From: JADJLQ01 sp031417835
GTDB lineage: Bacteria; Bacteroidota; Bacteroidia; Chitinophagales; Saprospiraceae
Direction of reading: 5' to 3'
Length of the DNA: 9,317 bases
Assembly (NCBI GenBank): GCA_031417835.1
Contig: JANOWJ010000157.1
Coordinates: forward strand, 1-9,317
Part shown: piece after piece, positions 7,204-9,317 of the stretch
How positions within the stretch are numbered: the first letter of the stretch is position 1
Layout: each line of letters begins with the position of its first letter
Notes under the pieces: model-generated
Told to the model about the DNA's origin: nothing
Seen by the model: the letters and a program-made list of their open reading frames with translations, nothing else
Database searches by the model: none
Made by a program: the position numbers and the translations under genes

Positions 7204-7283
7204 TAAATTTCGCGAAGAGCTTTGTTTTTTAAGCGATAACTCAAGACATACTCTGGGTTAATTTTAGAAAATTGAGTTGCCAT
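7203..7283 (-). pseudogene. Short protein-like frame upstream of the barrel fragment, possibly its frameshifted continuation
   Basis: ATG 7283-7281 gives 26 codons, MATQFSKINPEYVLSYRLKN then KALREI, ending in a TAG that overlaps the GTG at 7203. The frame is open a further dozen codons upstream (NLPSYSIVNFQKF). The composition looks like real protein, and it lies immediately before the barrel fragment in a different frame. It may be a frameshifted upstream part of the same gene or an unrelated remnant; I do not recognise it. Confidence 0.2.
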
Positions 7284-7891
7284 AAATTTTTGAAAATTTA
7301 CAATTGAATAGGACGGGAGGTTTTATATGCAAATTATTGATTCCATTAAACAATGTTGTTTTATGGCATCGAACAATTCCTTTACAATCTATATCTCATT
7401 TTAGACTATTTAAAGGCTTTGCAGGGTTTTCAATTGAATTGACAGAGAATATATCAAAAAACTGAAAATTATTCGAAATGACCTAAAAATGGCTTGGGAG
7501 TGCAAGGGGTAGGTCTAAATCGGGGTTTCAAGTCTTTTTCGGAAAAATTTAGAATGACATAAATGTTAAGATTGGTGTTCAGGCGTTTCGCACATTGGGA
7601 ATATTATGTATTTGTCAATGCCGCCCAGTTTACCAATAGCACATTTTACTTGCAATCTGTTGATATACACTAAATTAGTCTTTGTCTACAGCTTCTATAG
7701 CTGGATTCCAACATTTGGGGCATTATTAAATTATGGCTACCGCTTTAAGTCAGATTTGTGAATGGTAATAGTCAAGCAGCATATGACAATCTGCCATTCA
7801 ATGTTACTACTGCGAATATTTATTAATTTAAAGCTATCAAATAAATGGAAATCACATCATTTTAGGTTCAATATCAGGCTTTTTAGGGAAA
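7284..7891. other. Gene-free stretch with shattered coding remnants
   Basis: No intact gene is present. Three plus-strand pieces in three successive frames read like protein and lie end to end: 7563-7673 (FAHWEYYVFVNAAQF, FYLQSVDIH), 7672-7761 (WIPTFGALLNYGYRFKSDL) and 7758-7826 (VNGNSQAAYDNLPFNVTTAN). They look like one old gene broken by indels; YGYRF recalls a beta-strand of an outer-membrane protein, but the family is not recognisable. A further short piece (FRLFKGFAGFSIEL) lies near 7401-7466. No RNA gene, promoter pair or repeat array was seen. Confidence 0.35.
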
Positions 7892-8395
7892 ATGAAACTA
7901 GAAGATCTACAGCCAGACACCACAATTAAAGGCATCCTTCCCGATGCCTCAGTCACAGTAGTTGGCGTCACCTGGCATGGCGCTGAGGCACTTACCTTGG
8001 TTTACCGTGGTCCCGATGGCCGCGTGTCTGACGAAATCCTATATCGTGCAGACGAGTCCCGAATTGAGATTCTAGAATTAGGCAAGCCGTGGAGTTTTGA
8101 TGGGAATGGTTCTCAGTTTGGTCTGGTTACTGAGGATAATAGGATACGATTAGCGCATTTATTTGATCCCCTCTTGGCTGTACATACTTCAATGGTTGAT
8201 CCACTGCCACATCAAATTACGGCGGTTTATGAAGCTATGCTGCCTCGTCAGCCATTGCGTTTTCTGCTGGCTGATGACCCTGGAGCAGGGAAAACCATTA
8301 TGGCCGGGTTATTAATTAAAGATTTGATTGCCCGAAGAGATTTAAAACGTTGCCTCATTGTTTGGCCTAGAAGTCTAGTCAAGCAGGAGAAATAA
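7892..8395 (+). pseudogene. N-terminal 167 residues of a large SNF2-like defence-island helicase, truncated
   Basis: The start matches large (about 1,000 residues or more) SNF2/DEAD-type helicases found in phage-defence and restriction-like islands (DISARM-like and DUF1156/DUF499 neighbourhoods). It has the opening MKLEDLQPDTTIKGILPDAS, the lead-in VDPLPHQITAVYEAMLPRQP (103-122) and Walker A in ADDPGAGKT (127-135; Lys134, Thr135). It then reads LIVWPRSLVKQEK and stops, where relatives continue with SLVEQWQDEL-like sequence (motif Ia). Walker B DEAH, the second RecA domain and all later motifs are missing, so it cannot work as a motor. Its base composition is visibly richer in G and C than the DNA just upstream, suggesting recent arrival. 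The break coincides with the start of a histidine kinase tail, so an internal deletion or recombination fused the two. The ATG at 7892 fits the family's usual start. The precise system is inference. Confidence 0.8.
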
Positions 8396-8450
8396 AAGTA
8401 GTTCAAAAGAAGGTGAAGGAACTGAATTTATCATCAGTTTACCGATCTAA
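8388..8450 (+). pseudogene. 3' end of a histidine kinase gene (HATPase tail remnant)
   Basis: In the frame one base off the helicase, codons 8400-8450 read SSKEGEGTEFIISLPI and stop at TAA. GEGTEFIISLP is the standard closing strand of a histidine kinase HATPase_c domain (G-x-GT-x-F-x-I-x-LP). Nothing upstream in this frame belongs to a kinase: a TAG lies at 8376-8378, within the helicase fragment. Only the last 15 to 20 codons of a kinase gene survive, joined to the helicase fragment at about 8386-8400. The next gene starts 21 bases later, the spacing of tandem genes. Confidence 0.6.
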
Positions 8451-8471
8451 TCAAAACGAGACTATATAATC

Positions 8472-9317
8472 ATGAAACCACATACTTCTTTTCTCATAGG
8501 ATTCATACTATGTATTTTTTCCTGTAACCAAAAGCAAGAAAAAACAAACCCCCTTTCTTTTGCCCCTAAAGTAGTAGAAGCCCGCGGCTATGTCGTCCCA
8601 AAAGACAGCATGGCCGAACCCAAAGTGATCCCTGCCGGAAAACCGAGAGTGGTGCGCGCAGGGAAGCCAAAAGTAGTGCTCACCAATACCAATGTACACC
8701 CCGCCGGCATCCCCAAGGTAGTTATAGCCGGAGTACCTAAGATCTGCACCCCAGGGCAAGATGGTTACTCCATGCCCAAAATAGTGCCTGCTATTGACAG
8801 CCCATTTATAGCCGGTATCCCCGAAGTAGTAATAGCCAAAGATGCCATTACTAAAGACCAAAACCCTCAAAACTTCAGCTCTTTTGGCAAACTGCATGGA
8901 TTAAAACATCTGGCAATCACTTGCCTGTTAGAGGATAAAAACGGCAATCTTTGGTTCGGTATTAATGGCGGAGGGGTGAGTAAGTATGATGGTAAAAACT
9001 TTACCCATTTTACCGTAAAGGAAGGCTTGAGCAATAATAATGTTTTTAGTATGCTGGAAGATAAAAGTGGCAATCTTTGGTTCGGAACAGGCATTGGGGG
9101 GGTAAGTAAATACGATGGTAAAAATTTTACCCATTTTACCAATAAGGAGGGTCTTGCTGAAGGTGAAGGTCGTGAACGGAATTGGGTAAGGTCCATTCTG
9201 GAAGATAAAAGCGGCAACCTTTGGTTTGGCACAGGAGGTGGGGTGAGTAAGTACGATGGTAAAAGTTTCACCCATTTTACCGTAAAGGAAGGCCTTAGCC
9301 ATAATTCTGTTGGAAGT
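8472..9317 (+). CDS. Two-component-type propeller sensor lipoprotein, N-terminal part, running off the right edge
   Basis: From ATG 8472 the frame is open for 282 codons to the window end. Residues 1-18 are a lipoprotein signal with Cys18 (CIFSC). Residues 31-123 are a Pro/Val/Gly-rich degenerate repeat of about 8-15 residues built on PKVVxAGxP (APKVVEARG, EPKVIPAGKP, GIPKVVIAGVP, AGIPEVVIAK). From about 148 come reg_prop propeller repeats: LEDKNGNLWFGINGGGVSKY with DGKNFTHFTVKEGL, spaced 42 then 48 residues (Glu154, Glu196, Glu244). Such propellers form the periplasmic sensor half of Bacteroidota hybrid two-component systems, usually followed by a membrane helix and a kinase. The kinase tail at 8388-8450 just upstream suggests a tandem paralogue of the same type. 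The third propeller unit has a 6-residue insertion (AEGEGRER region). The kinase part lies outside the window and is inferred; it could instead be a propeller-only protein. Confidence 0.85.
   Translation, partial: MKPHTSFLIGFILCIFSCNQKQEKTNPLSFAPKVVEARGYVVPKDSMAEPKVIPAGKPRVVRAGKPKVVLTNTNVHPAGIPKVVIAGVPKICTPGQDGYSMPKIVPAIDSPFIAGIPEVVIAKDAITKDQNPQNFSSFGKLHGLKHLAITCLLEDKNGNLWFGINGGGVSKYDGKNFTHFTVKEGLSNNNVFSMLEDKSGNLWFGTGIGGVSKYDGKNFTHFTNKEGLAEGEGRERNWVRSILEDKSGNLWFGTGGGVSKYDGKSFTHFTVKEGLSHNSVGS
8931..9317 (+). repeat. Tandem DNA repeat encoding propeller units
   Basis: Three copies of a segment begin at 8931, 9057 and 9201, so the periods are 126 and 144 bases. Conserved cores are GGCAATCTTTGGTTCGG-like and GATGGTAAAAA followed by ACCCATTTTACC. 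Near-identity at the DNA level implies recent duplication or gene conversion among repeats. The array continues past the window end. Long open frames on the opposite strand here are mirror images of the repeat and are not genes. Confidence 0.8.

Noticed and set aside
8394..8471. Alternative frame reading KVVQKKVKELNLSSVYRSNQ as a gene end
   Set aside because: The overlapping frame gives a far stronger match to a histidine kinase terminus (GEGTEFIISLPI then TAA), so this one is a shadow.
8508..9302. Long minus-strand open frames over the propeller repeats
   Set aside because: They lie opposite a lipoprotein gene with clear signal and reg_prop repeats. Their repetitive products only mirror the repeat DNA.
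1..9317. CRISPR array, tRNA or rRNA genes
   Set aside because: No regularly spaced short repeats, cloverleaf with a CCA end, or rRNA-like conserved blocks were seen on either strand.

Overview
The window looks like a chromosomal stretch of a Bacteroidota bacterium, probably a Cytophagales-like lineage. The reasons are the AT-rich intergenic DNA, the absence of Shine-Dalgarno-like sequence before the genes, short lipoboxes on secreted proteins, an IS91-like transposase coupled to a tyrosine recombinase, and a two-component-type propeller lipoprotein. Intact genes use TGG for Trp and mostly TAA as stop, so the standard code applies. Taxonomy is inferred from protein style, not from a search.

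Layout. At 1-51 (minus) is the start of a secreted-protein gene leaving the left edge. The 52-412 gap carries an 18-bp imperfect inverted repeat. At 413-2293 (minus) is an intact lipoprotein with an N-terminal cytochrome c domain and a PQQ-type beta-propeller (polyvinyl-alcohol-dehydrogenase-like). From about 2690 to 4910 (minus) lies an IS91-like mobile element: a tyrosine recombinase followed by, and overlapping by 4 bp, a Y2 HUH transposase. Directly upstream (4949-5761, minus) is a second, unrelated tyrosine recombinase inactivated by two in-frame TGA codons; one of them replaces the catalytic arginine of its HxxR box.

The right half is a decay zone. It holds one intact secreted protein of unknown function (5875-6465, plus), a secreted-protein pseudogene with a TGA in its signal peptide (6645-6863), an outer-membrane-protein tail on the minus strand (6901-7203), and shattered coding fragments up to about 7826. 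Then comes the first 167 codons of a large defence-island-type SNF2-like helicase (7892-8395), cut just after the Walker A region. It runs straight into the last codons of a histidine kinase (to 8450). Twenty-one bases later starts a lipoprotein with proline/valine/glycine-rich repeats followed by reg_prop propeller repeats (8472 to the window end), most likely the sensor end of a hybrid two-component system and a paralogue of the kinase whose tail precedes it.

No complete new multi-gene system is visible. The region is best read as an accessory insertion hot spot: mobile elements, dead integrases and a truncated defence helicase lodged beside, and apparently into, a tandem family of sensor kinases.
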